DNA of 34,134 nt from Halobacteriales archaeon. Lineage in GTDB: Archaea; Halobacteriota; Halobacteria; Halobacteriales; SKNY01. Where the stretch lies: positions 1 to 34,134 of the forward strand of contig SKQO01000035.1 in assembly GCA_007118975.1 (NCBI GenBank). Direction: 5' to 3'. Below, piece by piece: positions 9,170 through 17,151 of the stretch (within the stretch, counting starts at the first letter, position 1; the number at the start of each line of letters is the position of its first letter). Position numbers and translations under genes: made by a program. Below the pieces are notes generated by a model, which saw nothing but the letters and a program-made list of their open reading frames with translations, was not told the DNA's origin and searched no databases.

Positions 9170-9511
9170 TTAAGAAGCCTTGCCCGACGGATCCTCGGTT
9201 CGTGAGGCTGGCGTGCCGTGTTCTGCGAGGCGGGAGTCGTATTTCTCGATCGCCGTCGTCAGGGCCTCGCCAGCGTCGATTTCGAGTCCCTCGGCCAGGG
9301 CCAACAACGCGAACAGGACGTCCCCGACCTCGTCGGCGTCGACAGTCATCTCCTCGGGGCGACGCCCGTAGGACGTGGATTCGGTAGCCGCCGAGGCGAG
9401 CTCGCCGACCTCTGCGGTGAGATCGAGCAGCCGATATGCGGGTGGTGCCGCGAGGTCGTGTTCGTCGACGAACGCGGCGACACGGGCCTGTTCGTGCATA
9501 CCTGGAGCCAT
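9170..9511 (-). CDS. MazG-like nucleotide pyrophosphohydrolase
   Basis: This 113-residue all-helical protein has the MazG/dUTPase-like metal-binding pattern: LTAEVGELASA followed by DEVGDVLFALLALAE, with the paired acidic residues that bind Mg2+. Family members hydrolyse nucleoside triphosphates, often non-canonical ones, to the monophosphate and pyrophosphate. It could start at the ATG at 9511 or at 9499 (MHEQARV); the latter is closer to family length. It precedes the rhamnosidase on the same strand; I infer shared transcription rather than shared function. Confidence 0.85.
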   Translation of the reverse strand: MAPGMHEQARVAAFVDEHDLAAPPAYRLLDLTAEVGELASAATESTSYGRRPEEMTVDADEVGDVLFALLALAEGLEIDAGEALTTAIEKYDSRLAEHGTPASRTEDPSGKAS

Positions 9512-9607
9512 CTCGGTGCTCCCGCTTCAGTATGATCGTCCCCTGGCGGGGTGGCGCTGTCCGGATGCTGGCACAGCCGTTTTAGGGGCCACGGACGAGT
9601 CGGAGAT

Positions 9608-10873
9608 ATGGAAGTGGTGGTCGTCGGAGGCGGTGTCGCCGGGCTGGTCGCGGCACGGCGGCTGGCAGCGGCGGGCACCCAGGTTCGAGTCTTTGAACGA
9701 GAGCCGACGGTGGGCGGTCGTGTTGGAAGTGATGTCGTGGAGGGATTCACCCTGGATCACGGGTTCCAGGTGTTGTTCACCGCCTATCCCGCCGCCAGGC
9801 GCGAGCTGGATTTCGACGGGCTCGACCTTCGATACTTCACCCCCGGTGCGACGATCTGTCGAACGGGGCATCGAAGCGTGTTCGCGGACCCGTTACGGGC
9901 CCCGGGCACAGCTCTGGAATCGGTATGCAACCGCGATATCCCGATGCTGGACAAGCTTCGCTTACTCCGGCTCACACGTGATCTTCGGCGACGGGATCCC
10001 GCGGGCATGTTCCCCGGTGAACCGGTCGACATACGGACCTACCTGGTCCGTGAGGGCTTCTCCGAACAGTTCATCGAACGGTTCGCCGCGCCGTTTTACG
10101 GCGGTATCACCCTCGATCGATCGTTGTCGACCGCCGCGGGTGTGTTTACGTACACCCTCTCGATGCTCGCCAACGGACATGCCGCCGTCCCGGCGTCGGG
10201 AATGGGCGCGATTCCGTCCCAGCTCGCAAAACGGGCCCGGGATGCCGGAGCAACGATCGAAACGAACAGCCCGGTCGGGGCACTCTACGACGAACCGCCT
10301 GGACCGGTCGTCCACGTCGGCGGGCAGGTCATCGAGCCCGATGCCGTCGTCCTCGCCACCGATCCGTCGACTGCGGCAACGTTCACGGAGGTGTCGTCCA
10401 TCCCCACGGAGGGCCGGGGTGCCGTCACCCAGTACTTCGCGCTCGAGGGGAAGCCACGGCTGGCGACCGGGAAGCGATTGTTACTCCATACCGACGGAAA
10501 TCGACCGAACCACGTCGTCCCGATCTCGACCGTTGCCCCGTCCTATGCGCCGGATGATGCATCTCTTCTGGCCGCCAGCTTTCTTGACGACGCCGTCGAC
10601 GAGCCCGAGGAACGGCTGGCGGCGGCGACCCGGGAGACGCTGTCCTCGTGGTTCCCGGAACGATCCTTCGAAGGCCTCCGCTTGCTCGCCACGTATCGGA
10701 CTCCCTTCGCCCAGTTTGCCCAACCGCCGGGGATCCACAAAACGCTCCCGGACGCCGACGCGCCAGCCGGGCGGGTATTCCTCGCCGGCGAGTACACCCA
10801 GTGGTCTTCGATCCAGGGTGCCCTGCGAAGCGGTCGGGTTGCGGCCGAACATGTCCGAGCAGCCAGCTTGTGA
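9608..10873 (+). CDS. FAD-dependent amine-oxidase/protoporphyrinogen-oxidase-like oxidoreductase
   Basis: This 421-residue flavoprotein starts at 9608 with MEVVVVGGGVAGLVAARRL, the GxGxxG FAD-binding fold, followed by EREPTVGGRVGS and LDHGFQVLF. The C-terminal FAD motif is VFLAGEYTQWSSIQGALRSG. This arrangement is shared by amine oxidases, phytoene desaturases and protoporphyrinogen oxidases. The substrate is unknown; members of this haloarchaeal branch are usually annotated only as NAD(P)/FAD-dependent oxidoreductases. An upstream frame extension lacks family similarity, so the later start is chosen. It ends six bases from the convergent TspO gene. Confidence 0.85.
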   Translation: MEVVVVGGGVAGLVAARRLAAAGTQVRVFEREPTVGGRVGSDVVEGFTLDHGFQVLFTAYPAARRELDFDGLDLRYFTPGATICRTGHRSVFADPLRAPGTALESVCNRDIPMLDKLRLLRLTRDLRRRDPAGMFPGEPVDIRTYLVREGFSEQFIERFAAPFYGGITLDRSLSTAAGVFTYTLSMLANGHAAVPASGMGAIPSQLAKRARDAGATIETNSPVGALYDEPPGPVVHVGGQVIEPDAVVLATDPSTAATFTEVSSIPTEGRGAVTQYFALEGKPRLATGKRLLLHTDGNRPNHVVPISTVAPSYAPDDASLLAASFLDDAVDEPEERLAAATRETLSSWFPERSFEGLRLLATYRTPFAQFAQPPGIHKTLPDADAPAGRVFLAGEYTQWSSIQGALRSGRVAAEHVRAASL

Positions 10874-10879
10874 GTGTTC

Positions 10880-11359
10880 CTATCCGCCGAGGACAATGGC
10901 GGCATTGAGAAACGCCGCGAAGCTAACCCATGCCAGATACGGCACCAGAAGGGCGGCGGCGGGCCGGCTGACCCGATCGAAGACCCGGATCGTGAGGAGA
11001 ATCGCAAACCAGAGCGCCACGATGACCACCAGCCCGCCGATCGGCGATCGCAACCCGAAAAACACCGGCGTCCAGACCAGGTTGAGCGCGAATTGGCCCC
11101 CAAACACGGCGAGGGCACGCCGTACCAGTTCGGGGGGAGCCTCGGCGCGAAGGACCAAGAAGAGCCCAATCGCCATCAGCGAGAACAGCGCAGTCCAGGC
11201 CACGGGAAAGACGAACTCCGGCGGGTACAGGGGCGGCCGGTCGAACCAGGTCGTTTCCGCACCGACGAACACCGCCGGGAGGGCCCCGGCCGCGTTGACG
11301 CCCAAAAGCAACCCCAGGAGGAGGATCCACTCCCGAGGAGTCAGTCTCGGAACGGGCAT
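10880..11359 (-). CDS. tspO: TspO/MBR family membrane protein
   Basis: This 159-residue protein has five predicted membrane helices and the tryptophan-rich signature of the TspO/peripheral benzodiazepine receptor family. Examples are WFDRPPLYPPEFVFPVAWTA, ALNLVWTPVFFG and LLVPYLAWVSFAAFLNAAI near the C terminus. Family members sit in the membrane and bind porphyrins and related tetrapyrroles, and they affect stress or light-dependent regulation. Length is normal for the family. The convergent neighbour is an FAD oxidoreductase of the superfamily that includes protoporphyrinogen oxidase; a tetrapyrrole link is possible but unproven. Confidence 0.92.
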   Translation of the reverse strand: MPVPRLTPREWILLLGLLLGVNAAGALPAVFVGAETTWFDRPPLYPPEFVFPVAWTALFSLMAIGLFLVLRAEAPPELVRRALAVFGGQFALNLVWTPVFFGLRSPIGGLVVIVALWFAILLTIRVFDRVSRPAAALLVPYLAWVSFAAFLNAAIVLGG

Positions 11360-11451
11360 ACGGGGCTAGCCGGGACGAGGGTGTCTAAGGCTTGCGCGGC
11401 TAATGGCTTGACTCCCGAGCGGCACAAGTCATACAAAAAACAGCGCGGAAA

Positions 11452-11471
11452 CCCACGGATTGATCCGTGGG
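11452..11471 (+). repeat. Perfect hairpin, candidate left-end structure of an IS200/IS605-type element
   Basis: CCCACGGAT (11452-11460) and ATCCGTGGG (11463-11471) pair perfectly over nine bases around a two-base centre. Subterminal hairpins of this kind are recognised in IS200/IS605-family elements, and the start of a tnpB gene lies 94 bases downstream. Assignment as the element end is an inference from this association. Confidence 0.5.
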
Positions 11472-11534
11472 AGGGGCGGGTCAGTTGGTCAGCCACCTGC
11501 ATCCCCGCGTTCGCCTGACTCCCCGACCGTGGAG

Positions 11535-11541
11535 TTATATT
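11535..11541 (+). promoter_or_regulatory. TATA-like box of the tnpB remnant
   Basis: TTATATT lies 24-30 bases before the ATG at 11565. The spacing and composition fit a leaderless haloarchaeal promoter that would once have driven tnpB and now drives the chimeric frame. Confidence 0.45.
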
Positions 11542-11564
11542 CGATTACGGAGCCAACAGGGGCG

Positions 11565-11660
11565 ATGGAGCTGCGCCGAACGGTCCCCGTCAAATTGACC
11601 GTTGATTCCGAGCAGGCCGCCCTGCTCCACGAGACCATCGAGCAGTTCCTCTGGGCGGCG
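11565..11660 (+). mobile_element. Remnant of IS200/IS605-type tnpB (first 32 codons)
   Basis: The frame from the ATG at 11565 encodes MELRRTVPVKLTVDSEQAAL and then LHETIEQFLWAA. This closely follows the start of haloarchaeal TnpB proteins (RNA-guided nucleases of IS200/IS605 elements), whose N terminus typically runs to LWAANYVVD. After LWAA the similarity stops abruptly at about 11660 and a MinD/ParA-like sequence continues in the same frame. The rest of tnpB, including the RuvC-like domain, is missing. The hairpin at 11452-11471 may be the element's left end; no right end is visible. Confidence 0.7.
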
Positions 11661-12474
11661 CTCCGCGACGCGGGGCATTCGGTTGCGCTACTCGACGCCG
11701 ACCTCCGGATGCCGAACATGGTGTAGATGCTGGATGTCGAAGAGACCGCGACGGTACACGACGTCCTGACCGGTGAGGCGGACGTAACCGCGGCAATCCA
11801 CGGGGTGACGGAAGGACTCGCGGTGATGCGCGGTAGTGCCGACCTCGAAGCATTTGCGAATGCCGACGAGGACCGCCTCAACTACGTGATCGCCGCACTC
11901 GTGGAGCGGTACGACTTCGTACTCGTCGATACTGGCGCTAGCTTGAGCTTTGCGGAAGCCCCGACGCTCGGCCTGATCGATGATATCATTCTCGTCACCA
12001 CGCCGGATGCCACCGCGCGCCGATGCCGAGAATACGCTCGACCTGATCGCACGCGTCGACGGGGCGGTGCGGGGGGTCATCGTCAATCGAGCCACGACTG
12101 CGGACAATCCCGAGCGGATCGCGTCCGAACTCGGCGTCGAGCTGCTCGGCATGGTCCCGGACGATCCCGTGGTGCCGGCGAGTGCGGATGCCGGGAAACC
12201 GATTCTCGTGCATCAGTCGGAAAGTGCGGCCGCTGCCGCCATGCGGGCGATTGCCGGACAGTTGATGGACGGCGAAGCCGACCATGACTGGACTGCGCTC
12301 GTCGACGAAACACCTGCTGGGGAGGATAGAACACCGCTTGCGTCCGAGGAGCCGAACGATGAGGCGGTGGAACCCGGATCGGATGAGGAGGTGCCCGCCG
12401 ACCCGGTCGAGGAGGATATATCGGCGTCCTCGAGTAGCGGGCCGCCGGGATGGCTCCGACGGTTGTTCGGCTGA
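11661..12474 (+). pseudogene. Decayed MinD/ParA-like ATPase lacking Walker A
   Basis: From 11661 the frame reads LRDAGHSVALLDADLRMPN, the second conserved block of MinD/ParA deviant-Walker ATPases. An in-frame TAG at 11724-11726 interrupts it. Then come TVHDVLTGEADVTAAIHG, YDFVLVDTGASLSF (the Walker B/Asp region) and DDIILVTTPDATA. A one-base shift near 12018 moves to the frame with ADAENTLDLIARVDG and VRGVIVNRATTADNPERIA. The tail is an acidic linker ending GPPGWLRRLFG, resembling the amphipathic ends of membrane-targeted MinD proteins. The N-terminal P-loop, expected just upstream, is replaced by the tnpB fragment. Three independent lesions make it non-functional. It converges on another decayed gene, four bases away. 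Confidence 0.8.
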
Positions 12475-12477
12475 TAC

Positions 12478-13503
12478 TCAGTCGGCACTTCCCTGGAAGA
12501 CGCGCTCGAAATTCCACCGGAAGGCGGCCAGGGTCTCCACCACTTCCTCGAGGGAGGTCATCGAGGCCTAGAGGGTTTCGACGTCCTCGTTCGCGGCAGT
12601 CGTCTCCGCCACGCTTTCGACGTCAGCGAGAGTCGACTGGACCGCCGACACCTCGCGTGTCAGGTCATCCATGCATTCTTCGAGCGTGTCCAGCCGTCGG
12701 ACCGGACTGCCCTCCTCATTGAGGAACTGTTAGAGTGAATCGGTCTACGCCCAGAGATGGGCCACTTCGCTCTGGAGATGTGTGATCCGGGGGTCGGTGG
12801 CGTCGTTCACACCGCCAAGGGCCGAACGGAGGGTAGTTTCGTCAACGCTTGAGCGTTCGCCATCCCGCAGCTGTGAAGGGGGGACGGCCGCCACATCAAC
12901 CGAACGGTCCCCATCCGACAGTACACGGGGTTCGGACTCTGGCGATTCCTTCACCTGCTGTTTATCTTCGTCCTCACTCGTCGAAGCGTCCGACCCCGCC
13001 GGCGCTGATTCCATGACCGCCGCTTCATCTTCCATCGTCGCGTCCATCGAGAGTTCCGACCTATTACCGGCGATCAGGTCGCGGACATTCTCGTCGCGAT
13101 CCTGCCCCAGGGCCTCCCCCAGCTCTGCTGCGACCGAGGCGGCGTCTTCGATCGTCTCCACCGCCACGGGGCGTCAGGAGCAACATCGTCTCCGGATCGT
13201 CTTGGAGCTCCCGCATTCCGTAGTGCGACGTCACCGCTTCACCCGGCCCGAAGACCCGCTCGAACCGGAGCATCCCTCCCTCGATCGACCAGAATTCGCC
13301 TCACATTCGGGATGAAACTCGATGTACTCGATCGGGAGGTCGGCCGGCAGCGGATCGGTGAGTGCCACCCGGAGCGGAACCTCGCAGTTAGACTCGATCG
13401 CGATCTCGACTGCCGGATGTTCGAACGTGTCCGTATCGAGCGCCTTTGCGACCGTAACGCCCGCCTCCTCGACTGTCAACGGTGATTGTTCCACGGATCC
13501 CAT
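12478..13503 (-). pseudogene. Decayed haloarchaeal beta-domain/coiled-coil protein
   Basis: Joined frames reconstruct about 341 residues from an ATG at 13503. First comes a beta-rich domain (VTVAKALDTDTFEHPAVEIA, PADLPIEYIEFHPEC, LRFERVFGPGEAVTSHYGMR). An acidic, low-complexity linker follows, then a coiled coil (RITHLQSEVAHLWA, RRLDTLEECMDDLTREVSAV, TSLEEVVETLAAFRWNFERV). A one-base deletion lies near 13293 and a one-base insertion near 13170, which cancel in total length. Nonsense codons are TAG (12745-12747), TAA (12730-12732) and TAG (12568-12570). I recall haloarchaeal proteins with the same layout, function unknown. Its partner across the convergent junction is the decayed MinD-like gene. 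Confidence 0.75.
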
Positions 13504-13672
13504 GGACCGAGCGATCCCCGGCGACTGCCAATAACCTCCTGTCCGACCTGTATAGACTATCGGCCCGGCGTAGCCACTATATTATTGACATAAGCGCCCA
13601 CCATACAACGAGTTGTTAAATCATATGAAGAGGATAATAACCTTTTTACTCGATGGCGGGCAATCCTCGGGT
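13504..13672. promoter_or_regulatory. Promoter region of the metal importer operon
   Basis: This AT-richer stretch contains TTAAAT (13616-13621) and TTTTTA (13643-13648), both possible TATA elements. It also holds an imperfect palindrome, AGGATAATAACCT (13631-13643), with AA/TT flanks. The palindrome overlaps the likely transcription start, where a metal-responsive repressor of the DtxR/MntR type would bind. The importer gene itself begins at 13831, so a leader of up to about 180 bases is possible. Confidence 0.4.
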
Positions 13673-13834
13673 ATGATACAACGCTTTCGTCTTTTGCGGG
13701 CTGGTGACATCGAGTGGGTGCCGGCCATTCTTGAGCGGTACGCTCGGCAGCCGCCAGGGGACAAGCTGTTTCGGCGGGTCGGCCCCGTGCACGGTGATCG
13801 AAAACGGCGGGCGACAGCTGCAGCCGAGATATGA
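13673..13834 (+). CDS. Possible small ORF overlapping the importer start
   Basis: A 53-codon frame (MIQRFRLLRAGDIEWVPAIL...) starts 25 bases after the TTTTTA element and ends with TGA overlapping the ATG of the next gene (ATGA), an arrangement typical of translational coupling. It is arginine-rich, has lower third-position GC than true neighbours, and matches no family I recognise. It may be a leader peptide or only a chance frame in the 5' leader. Confidence 0.25.
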   Translation: MIQRFRLLRAGDIEWVPAILERYARQPPGDKLFRRVGPVHGDRKRRATAAAEI

Positions 13835-15222
13835 ACGGTTCGGAGCTAGGCAGGCGGCACGTCCTGACGATGGGAGGGTCACTCGCGGGGACCGCGCTTG
13901 CCGGCTGCCTGGAAGGCCCAGATCTCGATGACAATCCCGACGCCGAACCGACAGGCACCGGGGCGTTTTACACCCTGATGGAATGGGGAGACGCCGTGAC
14001 CGGTGATGCCATGACGTTCGATACACCGGTCGACGTCGGGCAAATGGGCCACGGGTGGGATCCGGACGCCGACATCGTCGCCACCATTGCCCAGGATCGG
14101 GCGTTTATCTACCTGGAGACGCCGGAGTTCCAGTGGTCGATCGATGTCGCCGGAGAGCTCGCCGCCGACCACGATGTCGCCTTGATCGACGGCATGGACG
14201 CGATTCCACAATCCGCGTTGCTCCCGTTCACCGACGTGGGGAGCGACGTCCTGGCGTCCCCGGATTCCGAGGTCGAGATCGATCCGGCAGACCTGGTTAT
14301 CGGTGAATTCGAAGTCGTCGTGGGCAACGAAATCAGCGCATACTGGCACGCCGACCACTGGCACGGCGGCATTCCGGACGTACCGCTGGACGACACCCAC
14401 GTGCTGCGGTTTAACGTCCGGGACGACGAAGACCGCGTCCTCCCACTCAACGATGAAAGCCCGTTGTCGATCACCGCGATGGTGGACGATGACGACATTG
14501 TCGGGACCGAACGCGTGGACGACGGGATCGAACTCTCGGGTGAGTCCCCCGGGCAAACGTTGCTTTCCTTCGCCGTTACCGTCGATGACGAGACCGTCTT
14601 CCGGACCGCCGAGGACCCACTGGTCGTGACGGTCGCGGAAGCCGACGAGGTTGACCTGGACGCCTTCTATGACCCCCATGTCTGGGTCGATCCGATTCAC
14701 GCCAAATCAATCGTCGAACATATCGCCGCGGAACTGGGGGAGCTTCTCCCGGACGAAGAGGATGACATCGAGCAACGAACCGAGGAGTACGTCGAGCGGA
14801 TCGACGCCGTCGACCGGCAATTCGAGGAGCTAGTCGATGACGCCGCACTCGACGTGGCCGTCTACGTCGCACACGACGCGTTTCAGTACGTCGAGGACCG
14901 TTACGGATTCGAACTGCACACGCCGGTCGGCGTTACGCCGGACGCGGCCGCGTCGATCGAGGATCTCGCGGAGCTCAGGATTACCATCGAAGAACACGGG
15001 ATCGAGACGATCCTCTTCGACCCCTTCGAAGCGGCTGACCCGAACGACGGCGTCCCACAAGCAGTAGAGGTGCTCCTCGAGGACACACCAGTCCAGGAGG
15101 CGATGCCGCTGTCACCTGTTGAGGGGATCACGAGGGAGTGGCACGAGGAAGGATATGGCTGGGTCGAACAGATGGAGGAGATCAATCTGCCTGCCCTCAG
15201 GAAGGCGTTGAAGGCGACATGA
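13831..15222 (+). CDS. ZnuA-like metal-binding lipoprotein with a large inserted domain
   Basis: This 463-residue protein begins with a Tat-type signal (RRHVLTMGGSLAGTALAGC) and a lipobox ending at Cys26, so it is exported folded and lipid-anchored. The cluster A-I fold shows likely metal ligands His74 (GHGWDPD), His283 (DPHVWVDP), His348 (VAHDAFQY) and an acidic residue at about 397 (LFDPFE). Between the two lobes, at about 150-270, is an extra beta-rich region with the histidine-rich stretch AYWHADHWHGG. Ordinary family members have about 300 residues. It heads a three-gene importer with the ATPase 37 bases downstream. Zinc is the likeliest substrate; manganese is possible. Confidence 0.85.
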   Translation: MNGSELGRRHVLTMGGSLAGTALAGCLEGPDLDDNPDAEPTGTGAFYTLMEWGDAVTGDAMTFDTPVDVGQMGHGWDPDADIVATIAQDRAFIYLETPEFQWSIDVAGELAADHDVALIDGMDAIPQSALLPFTDVGSDVLASPDSEVEIDPADLVIGEFEVVVGNEISAYWHADHWHGGIPDVPLDDTHVLRFNVRDDEDRVLPLNDESPLSITAMVDDDDIVGTERVDDGIELSGESPGQTLLSFAVTVDDETVFRTAEDPLVVTVAEADEVDLDAFYDPHVWVDPIHAKSIVEHIAAELGELLPDEEDDIEQRTEEYVERIDAVDRQFEELVDDAALDVAVYVAHDAFQYVEDRYGFELHTPVGVTPDAAASIEDLAELRITIEEHGIETILFDPFEAADPNDGVPQAVEVLLEDTPVQEAMPLSPVEGITREWHEEGYGWVEQMEEINLPALRKALKAT

Positions 15223-15259
15223 TTCGACTGGACCGATGTACATCCGGGGGTGAATCCCA

Positions 15260-16003
15260 GTGAACCCTGCCGTAGAGCTCCAGAACGTGTGGTTCGCCTA
15301 CGACAACCATCTGGCGGTCGAGGACGTTTCGCTGACTATCGAACAGGGCGAGTTCGTCGGGTTGATCGGACCAAACGGATCGGGGAAGACGACGCTACTT
15401 CGACTGATCCTCGGGCTGGAACGACCCGATCGCGGGACGGTGAGACTGTTCGGCGAGTCGGCCAGGTCCTTCGAGGATGGGGAACGCATCGGACACGTCT
15501 CACAACATGCAACGGATCGAGGCGCTGCCATGCCGGTCACGGTCAGGGAGGTCGTTTCGATGGGCCGGTTCGCGCGGGTGGGACGAGGGCGCATGCGGGA
15601 AGCGGACCACCAGGTGGTCGACGAAGCACTTGCGACGGTCGACCTGACCGAGCTGTCGGACCGGCGGCTCGACCGACTCTCCGGCGGACAGCGACAACGT
15701 GCGTACATCGCACGGGCACTCGCCTCCGAGGCGGACCTGCTGGCGCTCGACGAGCCGACAGTCGGCGTTGACGCGACCTCGCGGGACGAGTTCTACAGCC
15801 TGCTCTCTCGATTACATCACGATGGCCTCACGATCCTGTTGATCGAGCACGACATCGAGGTGATTACCCGGCACGTCGACACCGTCGCCTGTATCAACCG
15901 AGAACTCCACTACCACGGCGATTCGGTTTCGTTCCTGGAGAGCGAGGCACTCAGTGAGGCCTACGGCGAGTCCCATGGCATTATCCACCACGATCACCCA
16001 TGA
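15260..16003 (+). CDS. ABC transporter ATPase of zinc/manganese importer
   Basis: This 247-residue ATPase powers metal uptake with the binding protein and permease beside it. Visible motifs are Walker A GPNGSGKT (37-44), signature LSGGQRQR (from 140), Walker B LLALDEP (160-166) and the switch histidine in LLIEHD. The C terminus is histidine-rich (HGIIHHDHP), which fits a metal-related role. The start is taken as the GTG at 15260 (MNPAVELQNVWFAYD), which gives normal family length. Its stop overlaps the permease start by four bases (ATGA). Confidence 0.92.
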   Translation: MNPAVELQNVWFAYDNHLAVEDVSLTIEQGEFVGLIGPNGSGKTTLLRLILGLERPDRGTVRLFGESARSFEDGERIGHVSQHATDRGAAMPVTVREVVSMGRFARVGRGRMREADHQVVDEALATVDLTELSDRRLDRLSGGQRQRAYIARALASEADLLALDEPTVGVDATSRDEFYSLLSRLHHDGLTILLIEHDIEVITRHVDTVACINRELHYHGDSVSFLESEALSEAYGESHGIIHHDHP

Positions 16004-17136
16004 CGGAGGAGCAGCGCCCGACCGCTGACGGTGGCACGACGGATATCACGGGGTCGATCCGGGGGCAGATCACTGCGTGCTTGACGCGCTCGCGAATCCG
16101 TCGGCTCGAACATGCGGGGCTGGGTATCGCCGCGCTTCTCACGCTAGCGATGCTTTCATTTCTTCTCCTCGAGTGGCTTCGTGCCTACAGCGGGGGAGCC
16201 ACGCTACTGTACTCCCAGTTTCTGATCATCGGGGAGTGGCTCGACTTCTACCTCGGAACGATCGTCTTCCAGGTGCCGAGTACGTGGCGAGCGCTCGCGA
16301 CCGCGGTGGTGATTGGTGTCGTTGCCCCGGTCATTGGTGCGTTTTTGATCCATCGACAGATGGCGCTGATCGGGGAAACGCTCGCACACACCGCGTTCGC
16401 GGGCGTCGCGGCCGGCGTGGTCGTCGTGGCGTTCACCGGGTGGCAGGGGAGCATCATCCTCTTCGATCTCGGCTCACAGGGGGCACTCCTGTTCGTTGCA
16501 CTCGTCGTGAGTGCACTCGGTGCCCTCGGACTCCAGTGGTTGAGCGACCGGTCGCAAACGTACGGTGATGTTCCCATCGCGATCGTCCTCGCGGGAAGCT
16601 TCGCCATCGGGACGCTGCTGATCAGCTGGAGCCGGGAGTTCGCACCCATCACGGTCGACGTCGAAGGATTTCTGTTCGGGAGCCTCGCGCTGGTCACCAC
16701 AGCCGGCGCGAGGATGGTGGCCGTTACGAGCGTTCTCGTCCTCGCGGTGATCGCCGTGTACTACAAACAGTTCATGTTCATCACGTTCGACGAACAGGCG
16801 GCCCGCGTTGCGAGGCTCCCGGTCGACCGGTTCAACACGCTCCTCGTCGTCATGACGGCAGTCGTCGTCGTCGGTGCAATGCAGATCCTCGGCGTGATCC
16901 TGGTCGCGGCCATGCTTGTCGTGCCCGCCGCGACGGCCTCACAGCTCGCGCGGAGTTTCCGTGAGACCATCGCGCTGGGGATCCTCGCCGGACAGGCGGC
17001 CGCGATTGGCGGCCTGCTCTTCTCGCTGCTCGCAGGGCTGCCACCGGGCGGTTCGATCGTCGTCGTGGCGATCGCGATCTATCTGCTCGCCGTGGTCGTG
17101 AGCAACCGGTCGCCGTCCGGCGTGCCCGCGTACTGA
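16000..17136 (+). CDS. ABC transporter permease of zinc/manganese importer (ABC-3 family)
   Basis: This 378-residue membrane protein has a polar N-terminal tail of about 40 residues followed by about nine hydrophobic segments. Typical ABC-3 features are ALIGETLAHTAFAGVAAG, FGSLALVT, YKQFMFITFDEQAARVARLP and LGVILVAAMLVVPAATA. It forms the channel for the metal delivered by the upstream lipoprotein. It is translationally coupled to the ATPase through the ATGA overlap and ends 15 bases before the convergent aldehyde dehydrogenase. Confidence 0.92.
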   Translation: MTEEQRPTADGGTTDITGSIRGQITACLTRSRIRRLEHAGLGIAALLTLAMLSFLLLEWLRAYSGGATLLYSQFLIIGEWLDFYLGTIVFQVPSTWRALATAVVIGVVAPVIGAFLIHRQMALIGETLAHTAFAGVAAGVVVVAFTGWQGSIILFDLGSQGALLFVALVVSALGALGLQWLSDRSQTYGDVPIAIVLAGSFAIGTLLISWSREFAPITVDVEGFLFGSLALVTTAGARMVAVTSVLVLAVIAVYYKQFMFITFDEQAARVARLPVDRFNTLLVVMTAVVVVGAMQILGVILVAAMLVVPAATASQLARSFRETIALGILAGQAAAIGGLLFSLLAGLPPGGSIVVVAIAIYLLAVVVSNRSPSGVPAY

Positions 17137-17151
17137 ACGGAATGGAACCGT

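Noticed and set aside
9375-11369. A 664-codon open frame over the FAD oxidoreductase and TspO genes
   Set aside because: It is Arg/Ser-rich, spans two well-supported genes in other frames and has no recognisable domain.
11452-11471. The hairpin as a transcription terminator of the TspO or FAD oxidoreductase gene
   Set aside because: TspO is transcribed away from it, and the FAD oxidoreductase ends almost 600 bases upstream. There is no following T-run. Association with the tnpB start fits better.
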